From: Stomoxys calcitrans
Lineage: Eukaryota; Arthropoda; Insecta; Diptera; Muscidae
Direction of reading: 5' to 3'
DNA: 64,000 nucleotides
NCBI RefSeq assembly: GCF_963082655.1
Contig: NC_081553.1
Span: 34,330,882 to 34,394,881 of the forward strand
Every line of letters begins with the position of its first letter. The stretch's first letter is position 1. A model generated the notes under the pieces. The model saw nothing but the letters and a program-made list of their open reading frames with translations, did not search any database and was not told the DNA's origin. Of this stretch, positions 11,250 through 20,806 are shown piece after piece. A program made the translations under genes and the position numbers.

Positions 11250-13265
11250 TTTACTTTACTTTAATTAGCTATGACAGAATATTTGTTCCACTAGCTGAAC
11301 GTAGAATAGCGTTTCAGGCACCTCGATCTTCTGCGCTCGTTCTAAAATCTCTGACACCAAGTTTCGATGTGTCTCCCACAACTTGATCTTTCCATCAGGT
11401 GCAAGGTGTTTTGGGTGTTGAAACCATCCATTTCGTCTTATCTCCATTTATTGCCAGACCCATTTTCACTGTTCTCTTTCGATTCTTTCAAAGGCTGCAA
11501 TTACTACTTCCGGTGACCGACCTATGATATCGATGTCTTCGGCATAGGCGAGTAGCATGTGTTCTCTTGTGATTAGTGTGCCATATCTATTCACATCTGC
11601 ATCTGCATCACATCTTCTCCAACAGGATATTAAAGAGATCACACGATGATCTCAAGGCTGTCTCTTGTCTGAAATCTCGTGGTATTAAATGGTTCGGAGA
11701 GACTCTTTTCTCTTCTTAGTGAGCAACGCGTAACAGCAAGTGTCATCCTGCATAGTCTTTTTAATTTTGCAGGAATACCAAACTCAGACATGGCTTGAAA
11801 TACCTTTGAACGTAAAGGAGTATCGAAGGCGGATTTGTAGTCAACAAAGAGGTGTTAGGTGTTGATATGTCCTTCTCGGCTCTTTTCAAGGATTTGGCGC
11901 AGTGTGAATATTTGGTCTAGAGTGGATCTACCAGGTCTAAAACCGCATTGATAGGGCCCAATTATCTCATTGACTTTAGGTTTTAATCATTCACACAGTA
12001 CGCTCGAGAGTATTTTGTATGCGATGGTGAGGAGACTTATTCCTCTGTAGTTGGCACATTCTGTCTTGTTTCCTTTCTTGTGTACGGGACATAGTATGCT
12101 GAGGTTCCAATCATCGGGTATGCGTTCTTCTAGCCATATGGCGCAGATAAGCTGATGCGTACGCCTTATCAGCGTGTCGCTTCCGGTCTTAAATAGTTCA
12201 GCGGGTAACCCGTCGGCTCCTGCTGCCTTGTTGTTTTTTAGGACTAGGAGGTAAACATTCTATACCATCTTGAGGGATTGTTTCTGCGGCATCCTCTTTG
12301 CCGCCAACATCGGACACTAGCAGTTGGGTAAAATGTTCTTTCCATATCCTCAACATGTTATCTGTGTCAGTTACCAGATTTCCTTTTTTGTCTCTGCAGG
12401 AGGATATGCCTGCACCAAAGCCATCGGTTTGATGTTTAATTCTTTGGTAGAATTTCCGGGCTTCATTCTGACTCATGTACACCTCAATTTGCTCACACTC
12501 ACGTCTTTCCATTTTCATTTTCTTTCTGTGGAATAGACGTTTCTCCTCTCTCCTTTTCTTCCGATATCTCTTCTTCATCTGGCGCGTTGCTACTGATTGT
12601 AGGGTTGCTCTATATGCCGCATTCTTGACTTCAGTAGCATCTCGACACTCTTGGTCGTATCATGGGTTTCTTGGGGGAGGCTTCCGGTACCCAAGTACGG
12701 ATTTCGCGGCATTTTCATGGGGTGGGCAATAGTTTGCCACTGCGCCATTAAAACATCGGAACAAGCAGTGCTTTCATTAAGCAGTTGTGTCAGTCGAGTG
12801 GTGTATGCCGCTGCCATTTGTTTTATGTACAGCTTCCGTGCAGTGTCAGATCGTACTTTCCTCGCCATGTTCAAACGGGTGCGAATCTTTGCTACAACAA
12901 GGTAATGATCCGAATTTATGTTCGCTCCACAGATCGATCGTACATCTAACACGCTGGATGAATGCCTTCCATCTATCACAACGTGATCAATTTGGTTTCT
13001 CGTATTTTGATCGTTTGACAACCATGTGGCTTTGTAAATATTTTTATGTTGAAATCTGGTGCTACTAACTACCATGTTTTTTGCCGCGGCGAAATCTATC
13101 AGCCTCAACCCATTACTGGACGTTATCTCGTGGAGGCTAAACTTTCCGACTGTTGGACCAAAAATGTCTTCCTTTCCTATCTTCGCATTAAAATCTCCCA
13201 GAACGATTTTAATATCATGGGCGGGGCAGCGGTCATATTCTCTCTCTAGGCGCTACACGAAGTCC
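11250..13265 (-). mobile_element. Non-LTR retrotransposon (LINE): endonuclease plus reverse transcriptase, decayed
   Basis: Reading leftward on the - strand, an apurinic-type endonuclease C-terminal half is open from about 13258 to 12590, with the motifs LGDFNAKIG and INSDHYLVVAKIR. A basic linker follows (12198-12578; KFYQRIKHQ, MLRIWKEHFTQLL), then the RT core: NNKAAGADGLPAELF (~12230-12190), YRGISLLTIAYKIL, QCGFRPGRSTLDQIFTLRQI and FVDYKSAFDT. Motif C reads YAED at about 11535-11546 instead of YADD, so a catalytic Asp is lost. In-frame stops at about 11985 and 11855 and frameshifts confirm inactivity. The element is 5'- and 3'-truncated. It belongs to the EN-bearing LINEs; clade not assigned. 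Confidence 0.85.
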
Positions 13266-13845
13266 TTTATGAATACCTAAACATCTAATAGCTGGTTGCA
13301 TCCTCTTCCAACCTAATCTAACCTACTTCAGGTTAATTTTGAAATTTAAAGTTTAAAGTTAAAAAAGATTTTAATTCTTTTACTTTGATGCTACTGCTCC
13401 AAGCATTTCATTCACTCCACTGTTCATGCATGCATTCCCCATCTGAATGTAATGACAGAGCATCCATCTACAAATCATCATAACGAAAGGTGCACTCAAT
13501 GAAGTGAGACTAATTCATAATGGAGTTCAAATGCACCATTTGTTGTGAACGAACCATCTTTTGTTGAATGTGAGCACTAACTTTTGTTATTGAACCCTCT
13601 AGCCTTTCGTGTTGTGTATAAGAATGTGATTCAAGAAAATACTTGAGAATAGAGTAGGAAATCAAAAGAAAGGTTAAGGGAGTAACAATATCAAGTGTAT
13701 GATTGAATAATGGCGACACAAAGCAGGGAACGAACATTAAATTTTTATAAAGAAAAATCCATTTATAAGGAACAGGTAGACGGCATCTTTAAATGAAAGC
13801 CAAAGAAGTGTAACTTAAATGAAAAATGGGTCTATTAAATATTTT
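13266..13845. other. No gene seen
   Basis: AT-rich sequence between the LINE and a HINE. CTAACCTACTT at 13309-13330 could be a retroposon tail. The frame at 13510-13737 (-) is unsupported. Confidence 0.4.
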
Positions 13846-15310
13846 TATACCCTACACCACCACTTTGATACAGGGTATTATAAGTTTGTGCATTTGTTTG
13901 CAACGCTAAGAAGGAGAAGAGCTAGACCCATTGATAAGTATACCGATCGGCTTAGAATCACTTCCTGACTCGATTTCACTATGTCCGTCTGTCTGTCTGT
14001 CGATGTATTCTGGTAATCAAGGTACAGGTCGCATTTGTTGTCCGGTTTTCAAAAAATTTAGCATGTCTCTTTTTTGGTTCGAGGACGAACGCTATTGATT
14101 TTGAAAAAAATCAATCCAGATTGAGATATAGCTCCCATTTATATCTTTCATACGATATGCCATTTTAAAGCTGTAGGAGCCACAATTTTTGTCCGATCTT
14201 TACCAAGTCATTTTTTAACGTCGTAATATATGTGCGAAATTTCATCAGAATCGGATCAGATATATATATAGCTCCCATATATATCTGTCATCCAATAAGG
14301 TCTTTTTAGGCTGTAGAAGGAACAATATTGGTTCGACCCTTACAAGTTTGGCACAAAGTGTTTTTTGGACGTCTTAATATGGGTGCAAAATTTCATTGAA
14401 ATCGGTCCAGATTTAGATATAGCTCCCATACATATCTTTCATCCGATATGCCCTTTTAAAGCTGTAGGAGCCACAATTTCGGTCCGATCTTTGTCCAATT
14501 TAACATGTGCAAAATTTCATCTAAATCGGTTTAGATTTAGATATAGCTCCCATATATAACTTTCATCCGTTATGACCTATTAAGGTTGTAGGAGGCACAA
14601 TTTTGGTCCGATCTTTACTAAATTTGGCACGAAGTGCTTTTTGTGCCGTTCCAATATGTGTCCAAAATTTCATCAGAATTGGATCAGATCTATATATGTC
14701 TTTCATCCGATATGTCCTTTTAAAGCTGAAATAGATACAAATTTGGTCCGATCTGTACAAAATTTTTCATGAGATGTTTTAATTGACATCCCAATACTTG
14801 TACAAAATTTCATCAAAATAGAATCAGATTTAGATAAAACACAGACAAATCGGACGATAATTGCGCTTTGTAGAGGTTCAAGAGTCAAGACCAAGAAAGA
14901 TCGGTGTATATATCAAAACATGGACTGATTTGGCCTATATACAATCCCAAACGACCTACATTCATAAAAAATATTTGTGCAAAATTTCAAGCGCCTAGCT
15001 TTACTCCTTCGAAATTTAGTATGCTTTTGACAGACGGACAGACAGACGGACGGACAGACAGACAGACGGACAGACAGACAGACGGACGGACAGACGAACG
15101 GACAGACGGACGGACAGACAGACAGACCGACGGACCGACGGGCGGACAGACGGACGGACGGACAGACAGATGGACGGTCATGGCTAGTTCGACTTAAAAT
15201 GTCGTGACGATTAAGAATATATACTTTATGGGGTCTCAGACACATATTTCGAGGTGTTACTAACAGAATGACGAAATTTGTACACCCCCATCCTATGGTA
15301 AAGGGTATAA
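13846..15310. mobile_element. Composite: HINE D left part (+) joined to HINE B/C left part (-)
   Basis: 13846 starts TATACCCTACACCACC and runs + through D-type units (TATAGCTCCCATATATATCT, TTTCATCCGATATGCC, landmarks roughly 150 bp apart). From about 14830 the sequence switches to a B/C-type element in reverse orientation, which ends with a long CGGA/CAGA microsatellite, TATACTTTATGGGGTCTCAG and the left tip at about 15310. Two different elements are therefore fused tail to tail, each lacking its right end. Confidence 0.65.
15031..15175. repeat. CGGA/CAGA microsatellite inside HINE
   Basis: About 145 bp of GACGGACA/GACAGACA permutations. It produces open frames in several phases (for example 14987-15181), none of them real. 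It lies at the same place within the element as the tracts at 6150 and 30671. Confidence 0.9.
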
Positions 15311-16093
15311 AACGTAAAATCATGCTAAGCTCGACCATGCCGAATCTTATGTACCATCCACCATGGCTCACATTTGTTAAATTTTTGCTCGGTATATCTT
15401 TATAGGCATACTTGGATTGGATGTTGGAGACCATAGTTGAGTCCATTTTGTCAAATTTCAGCCAAATCGGATAAGAATTACATCCTCTAGAGCCGCAGGA
15501 AGAATAATTGGGAGAAAGATTTATATGGGGGGCTATATCAGGGCTTAGAGCGATTTTGACGATATCTCTATAAAGGCAAACAATGGATAAGGGATAAGAA
15601 TTTCTTTGCTATTGGAGCTATATCAGATTGCGGACCATACTTCGTTTGATTGTAAGAGATCATAGTAGAAGTTATGCCAAATCGGAAAAGAATTGCGCCT
15701 TATAGGGTCTTATTAGGAAATAAAATCGGAAGATTGGTTTGTATGGCAGCTATATAAGGTTATAACCGTACTTGGCATAGTTGTTAGGTTAGGTTAGGTT
15801 GAATAGAGGGTGCGGATATCAATCCGCCCCATGCCACTATGGACACACACAAAAGCCAGTACTGTTGTTATAAGTGATAACAAAACCCTCCGTGCAAAAT
15901 TTCAACCAAAATTGGATAACAATTGCGGTTTAAAAGGGCTCAAAAAGTCATATCAGGAGTTCTGTTTATATGTGAGCTATATCCAAATTTTAACCAATAG
16001 AGTGCATTTGCAATCCACAATGGCCTACAACAATAAGAATATCTAATGCGCCCGAGTGGACGCACATCCCCATGGTGGTGGGTATAAAAATTG
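15311..16093 (-). mobile_element. HINE subfamily B, reverse orientation
   Basis: Begins with a decayed right end (GTAAAATCATGCTAAGCTCG, CATCCACCATGG), has B-type array units (AAATCGGATAAGAATT, GCGCCTTATAGGG, TATGGCAGCTATAT) and finishes with GGTGGTGGGTATAAAAA at about 16091. It is interrupted by a small insertion at about 15784-15862. Confidence 0.6.
15784..15862 (+). mobile_element. Short retroposon-like insertion
   Basis: Starts with three GGTTA units (GTTAGGTTAGGTTAGGTTG) and contains GGATATCAATCCGCCCCATG. The interrupted HINE sequence resumes afterwards, and TTGTTA-like sequence lies on both sides, possibly a short target duplication. It may be a reverse-oriented LINE or SINE tail, given the complementary CTAACCTAACC tails elsewhere in the window. 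Confidence 0.4.
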
Positions 16094-16378
16094 AGACAAA
16101 AACATTTAAACTTCATATAAACCAATCTCCGGTTTTTACATCGTGAGTCCCTAGGAGCCTTAATTTTCATCAGATTTGGCTGAAATCTACCACAAACACT
16201 TCTGTTTTGACTCTCAACAACCGTGCCAGGTATGTTTCCCGGTTTGGCAGAAATTTGGCACGTAAAGTATACATGAGTCCTTTAACTAAGTTCATTTGTG
16301 TAAATTTATAGCAGAATCCATGACGGTGGGTTGTCAAAACTGGGCCCCGTTGAACTAAGCAAGTTCTTACTTGTTTCT
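16094..16378 (+). mobile_element. HINE subfamily C, right-end fragment
   Basis: Contains CATATAAACCAATCTCC, the C-type pre-terminal block AAATTTATAGCAGAATCC, GGTGGGTTGTC, a decayed palindrome and CTTACTTGTT at about 16375. No left end. Confidence 0.6.
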
Positions 16379-17512
16379 AATTATTAAAAGGAATAAATTG
16401 CCCTGTTCTCGTACAATACAACAGTGGCTAGTGACTTCAAATATTGATTCTTAACTTTCATCCAAAAATAAGTTTATGATCCAGAATAAATCTTCATATT
16501 ATTTGATCGATCGATAAACGCAGATTCAGTTTATTTTTAAATTGTATGTAATTGCAATTAGTTTTTGATTACCCACAAAAACAAATTGCTGCAGAGTTTT
16601 TTAATGCTTTGTGGCTACTAACATTCAATTGGCCTTTGGTTCGTATGAGTTATGCCGTTACGTTCAGCACACTTCACACAGAACTTAGGCATAGTACCTG
16701 GAAATTGAGTGTGACATTAAATCTCTGGTGGTGGCTGTTGCTGCTCTTGACCAGGCAATCAAAAAACTGTTAAACCTTCGCCATATGACAGCCTGTCAAG
16801 TTAATATTAGTGTAAGTTTCTAGCTAGTCGCACAGTGTTATTTATTTTGAATAAAAAATTTTCAACTATCTATGAACTGATTTAAGCGAATAGGAACCAA
16901 TCATGGCAATTGGAAACCCAAATAAAAGCAATATGGCGGCATTTTTAGGCGAAATGTCAAGGAGAGTAAGAAAGTGTTTTAAATAACCAAAACTTTTTTT
17001 TTTTAAACACATACCCTCCCAGTTGTACTGCAGGTTACAGTTTCAGTTTTAACCATAAATGTCATATAAAAGCGTACTTTGTTGAACCGGATGCCTTTGA
17101 GAGTATTATATTTGACTTAAGAAGTTGTGTCGGTACGGGTAATTGTTATCTAAATAATATTTCGTATTTTGCTATTTAAGATCAAAAGTGAAAATTGGAG
17201 GTATGCGTTTATGGGACCCGTTAATGTAAGCACCCAAGAGATAGCATGAGCAGTTCGTATAACAGTTTTCGGGCAGGTCGTCTCTAAAATTTTCGGTTGG
17301 TCAAGAGCCACGAGGACCGTCCTTTGGCACGTTTTCGACGGTTCCAGACCCCAGCTAATTTGTGTACGGCGAATGCTTGCACATGCAATTTACTAAATCC
17401 ATGCTTATGCTAAGCACTTGAGAATTCTCTTATAATGCAATAATCTTGCTGATGCTCAGCACCCGGAAATTCTTCAACAAAGTTTCGGGAGGACAAGTGT
17501 CTCAAGTAGTTT
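16379..17512. other. No gene seen
   Basis: AT-rich sequence without a recognisable gene or repeat family. The small frame at 16552-16773 (+) has no support. Confidence 0.4.
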
Positions 17513-17990
17513 ATGTAGTGGCGAGAGGAAGATAATACTGAACTGGAACTAGATACAACTTCAATAAGGGGAGTCGACGATCGTTTTCCGCAGAGAAGAA
17601 GAATGACGTCGTTAATGCGCATGCATATAAAAGGGAGTCGCAACAAGTACTCAAAGAGACAACCAAGGAGTCAAAAGCAGTGCAGATGTAGTTAGTAGAG
17701 GGATCATGGAGTGCTGATGTCTGAAACTTAAACTGGCTACTGGAGCCAGGAAAGTATTCGGGCAAAGGAGAATCGTGTAGACCTATTCACGGCAAAGGAG
17801 AATCGTGTAGACCTATACACGATTCGCCTTTGCCCGAATCCTTTCTTGGCTTCAGTAGCCAGTTTAAGTTCCAGACATCAGCACTTCAAGATCCCTCTAC
17901 TCACTACATCTGCACGGCTTATGACTCCTTGGTTGTCTCTTTCGAGTATTTGTTGCGACTTCCTTTTACTTGCGATGCAGAAGACGGAGT
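17513..17990. repeat. Large inverted repeat, possibly head-to-head LTRs
   Basis: Left arm about 17620-17790 and right arm about 17816-17985 are reverse complements with scattered mismatches; both contain GTCGCAACAA...ACTC, AGAGACAACCAAGGAGTC, GCAGATGTAGT and CGGGCAAAGG. The loop holds a 30-bp tandem duplication (17761-17790 and 17791-17820). The left arm has TATAAAA at 17626-17632, so the arms could be LTR promoter/R regions of an LTR retrotransposon in opposite orientations. No gag-pol is present, so the LTR reading is an inference. Confidence 0.6.
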
Positions 17991-18370
17991 TGCTACTCCT
18001 AATGAGAAAAGATATCTAAGTTGATGTGAATATGCTCATGGACGACATACTGGTGAAGACCAAGTGATCGGTCAAATATCTAGGGATACGACTGGATACA
18101 AAGCTAACCTAAGCAAAGCAAATCCGGCACCCGAAGATAACGTCGTAATTCAGTCGGTTGATGGCAAACATAGGTGGGCCTCTCCGGAGCAGGCGCAGAC
18201 TCGTAGTGGAGACATGAAATAGCATCCTTTTCTATGGGGACGAAATATGGGGCCAGACAGCATGCCGAGCGAAATTCATGCTCTCGGTACAGAGGACGGC
18301 GGCTCTTATGGTCATATCATCCTACAGTGGCGAAGCCCGCAGCCCTTGTAATAGCCGAAATGGTTCTGAT

Positions 18371-18991
18371 TAGAGGTGTGCACGTGAGTCGTGTCACGCG
18401 TAAGTCACGTGATTCGTGCATGAAATCCAAATCCAATCATGTGATCGTGCACGACCGTCATTGAGTTAAAATCCTTTGTGTGTGAGTGAGTGTGTGCTCA
18501 CGACACTTATCATGAATCACGAGCACTATTCACGAGGCACTCACGAGGAAAATCACGACTCATGAGAAAAAACACGACTCACGAAACACTCACGAGTAAA
18601 TTTTTTGTCTCGTGAGAGTGCGTAAACGTGCAGATTTACTCATAAACATTCCACTAAGGAACTGGGATGTTGTCCGATTCTAATTTTAATTCAATGATAA
18701 GGGATCTCCTATTTAATGTCGAGTCCGAAGGGCGGTCGCATTGCGGCACGCCTTTTTTGGGGAGAAGTTTTAACATAGCATGTGCCTAACAAATGCCGCC
18801 AGCATTAGAAAGGGATAATCACCGCTGATAATTTTTTCTAATGTTCTCGCCAGGATTCGAACCTAGGCGTTAAGCGTCATAGGCGGACTTGCTTCGGTGG
18901 CGTAAACGTGAGTCCATATAAACAAGTCGTGCATGAGTAACATTTTTTTCGCATGAGCATGAGTGAAAATTCACTCACGTGCTCATCTCTA
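18371..18991. mobile_element. Non-autonomous hAT element with 8-bp target duplication
   Basis: 621 bp. The ends are inverted repeats, TAGAGGTGTGCACGTGAG and the complement of TAGAGATGAGCACGTGAG (two mismatches). Flanks are GTTCTGAT (18363-18370) and GTTCCGAT (18992-18999), an 8-bp duplication with one substitution, diagnostic of the hAT superfamily. The subterminal DNA is packed with CACGA/TCGTG motifs (18380-18620, 18905-18985). There is no transposase; the middle is occupied by a SINE. Confidence 0.88.
18666..18901 (-). mobile_element. tRNA-derived SINE nested in the hAT element
   Basis: On the - strand a tRNA-like head with B-box GGTTCGAATCC (about 18849-18860) precedes the family body (GGCGTGCCGCAATGCGACC, GGCTATAAA-like segment decayed). 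Same family as the copy at 5258. It shows the order of events: LINE, then hAT, then SINE (or a SINE carried by the hAT). Confidence 0.8.
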
Positions 18992-19263
18992 GTTCCGATA
19001 TACTTACAGGCCATGAAGCGCGCCAGGCTCTACACCGTGATGTGCAACACCCAAAGAGGAAAGAGTGGTATACAAACGGATCATACTCGGGCCATATGAG
19101 AGGAGACTATTAAGAGTTGGCAGCAAAGATAGACGAATGAGAATCGGAAAGTAATGCCCGATATAGGAAGCAAGTCGTCGCCAACTATTACGTCACACAA
19201 ATGTTCACAGGTCATGGTTTTTTCCGGAAATACCTGCATAGAAAGAGCATTTATGAGGAACTA

Positions 19264-19601
19264 TTGGCTTGTCTAAAAAGTAATTGCGGATTTTTCATAT
19301 AGTCGGCGTTGACAAATTTTTTCAACGGCTTGTGACTCTGTAATTGCATTCTTTCTTCTGTCAGTTATCAGCTGTTACTTTTAGCTTGCTTTAGAAAAAA
19401 AGTGCGCGAAATTTTGTTTACATTTGTTTGTTTGGCGTCAATTTTAATATGGAGCCCACAAAGGAGCATTTTCGTCATATTTTACTTTATTATTTTCGTA
19501 AAGGAAAAAACGCGGAGCAGGTTGCTAAAAAGTTACGAAGAATGTATGGTGATAAAGCCTTAAAAGGAAGACAGTGTCAAAATTGGTTTCGCAAATTCCG
19601 A
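19264..19601 (+). pseudogene. Mariner-type transposon, 5' fragment with transposase N-terminus
   Basis: TA, then an inverted-repeat end related to the MITEs (TTGGCTTGTCTAAAAAGTAA), the shared leader, and an ATG at 19449 opening 51 codons to 19601: MEPTKEHFRHILLYYFRKGK... ending QNWFRKFR. This is the first helix-turn-helix of a mariner transposase, the DNA-binding region that recognises the inverted repeats. The match breaks off abruptly at 19601, so the catalytic DDE domain is absent. It is the apparent source type for the ~236-bp MITEs at 10107, 35973 and 42551, which share its leader but skip the coding region. Confidence 0.85.
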
Positions 19602-20460
19602 TAACCATATTGTCCTTATCGGGTGTCCTTTTGGGTGGTGTTTTTGGGGTAACGGTGAAGGGTCCGTCAGTTTACACTGCGTTTTTGAATATTTAAGTGA
19701 CATACCCAAGCGTAAGAGCGTATACATGAATGTGCAAATCACACACATTCATACACAATTCTTGAAAACAATTGCATATTTTAATACTTTTATCGATTAT
19801 TCGGCCATGAAATCGGTTTTATTTGGGATTTGAAAATAAATCCTGCAAAAATGGGATATATGTTTGTATGGTAAAACCTGCAAAAATCACAGGATTAAGC
19901 ATTTAAATCTCGAAAAGGCCATAAATCCGGATTTAGTGGCCAATGTAAACATATCTTTATATATTCTCCCGGCTAGGTTTGTTTTAACTCCCAAAAGTAT
20001 GCTACACTCGAGAAAGAAAATTAAACTTGTGTTTTGCAACGCTGACACGTCGTAATACTACAACCCAATGTACTGTGAGCCTATTGCTGAATAAGGCAAT
20101 CATTAGAGCTATTGTCTGCTGACGATGGAGGGAGCAATACACATTTGTGGCCATACAGCAATTCCTGGCAATGGCAGGTGCTAAATGCTACTATGGCAGT
20201 AATTAAAACATGCATGCAACACACCTCGACATAGACATCCACATCTATGACCATCAATACCTGCGCTCGATACAGGTTAAGGGCACGAATGAATGCATAT
20301 TCACTTTGCCTGCCATTTAGTTGCGTGAGGATTTATGCCAATATTAAATGAGATTTCGTTTTTTTTGCTGTCTCTTGTTTTTGCGGTTGCATTGATTTGA
20401 TGTCTTTACTGGGGTTTTTGGTGTTTTTTTTTTTTTGTTGTCATTTGGGATACAACATAA
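19602..20460. other. Upstream region of Rh2; nothing definite
   Basis: AT-rich, no gene. It contains CATGCATGCAACACACC-like and poly-pyrimidine tracts. Distal regulatory sites for the opsin could lie here but I cannot identify any. Confidence 0.4.
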
Positions 20461-20471
20461 ATTCCAAATGC

Positions 20472-20482
20472 TAATCGAATTA
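20472..20482 (+). promoter_or_regulatory. Rhodopsin conserved sequence I (RCSI/P3 homeodomain site) of Rh2
   Basis: TAATCGAATTA exactly fits the palindromic P3 pattern TAATYNRATTA, the core of the RCSI element found just upstream of the TATA box in fly rhodopsin genes and bound by Paired-class homeodomain factors such as Pph13. It lies ~55 bp upstream of the TATA box. A second half-site pair, TAATTGGCAATTG, occurs at 20504-20516. Confidence 0.8.
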
Positions 20483-20536
20483 ACAACAAAAAATGCCACA
20501 AAGTAATTGGCAATTGTTGTTTTATTTGCCATGCCA

Positions 20537-20543
20537 TATAAAA
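20537..20543 (+). promoter_or_regulatory. TATA box of Rh2
   Basis: TATAAAA about 270 bp before the start codon. With usual spacing, transcription would start near 20565-20575, giving a 5' UTR of ~235 nt. Its position directly after the RCSI matches fly opsin promoters. Confidence 0.75.
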
Positions 20544-20806
20544 AGGCTGTCGTTGGCATGAAGGGTCTTTGATAGGTTCGAAATTATTTCAATAACACTT
20601 GTCGCGATTTTTGCAACGACGCGCTCAAAAGGAAAAAAAAAATACGAAGCGTGGAATTCAGTGAACAAATTTAACGCGGTGTGCGAGATATCTAAATGGA
20701 AATTGGATTACTTCAATGGAAATTAATTAAAAGTAATTAAATTCGTATACAATTCGAAATTGCGGGTGTTGGAGGTGCTGATATATCCGGCGGAAGCAGC
20801 GGCAGC

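Larger units (their letters stand above)
18020..19260 (+). mobile_element. Non-LTR retrotransposon RT C-terminal remnant, split by a hAT insertion
   Basis: Before the insertion, the + strand reads MDDILVKTK, SVKYLGIRLDTKLT, SRLMANIGGP, LFYGDEIWGQ and SVQRTAALMV (18043-18340), the post-catalytic part of an R1/Jockey-type RT. After it (19000-19250) come MKRARLYTV and VANYYVTQMFTGHGFFRKYL-like sequence, the C-terminal thumb/tail of the same kind of protein. Several stops and frameshifts make it a pseudogene. The two halves are separated only by the hAT element at 18371-18991 and rejoin sensibly once it is ignored. Confidence 0.75.

Noticed and set aside
14913..15446. 177-codon frame on the - strand
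   Set aside because: Its middle is a Ser/Val/Cys/Pro run created by the GACGGACA microsatellite and the rest is HINE sequence.
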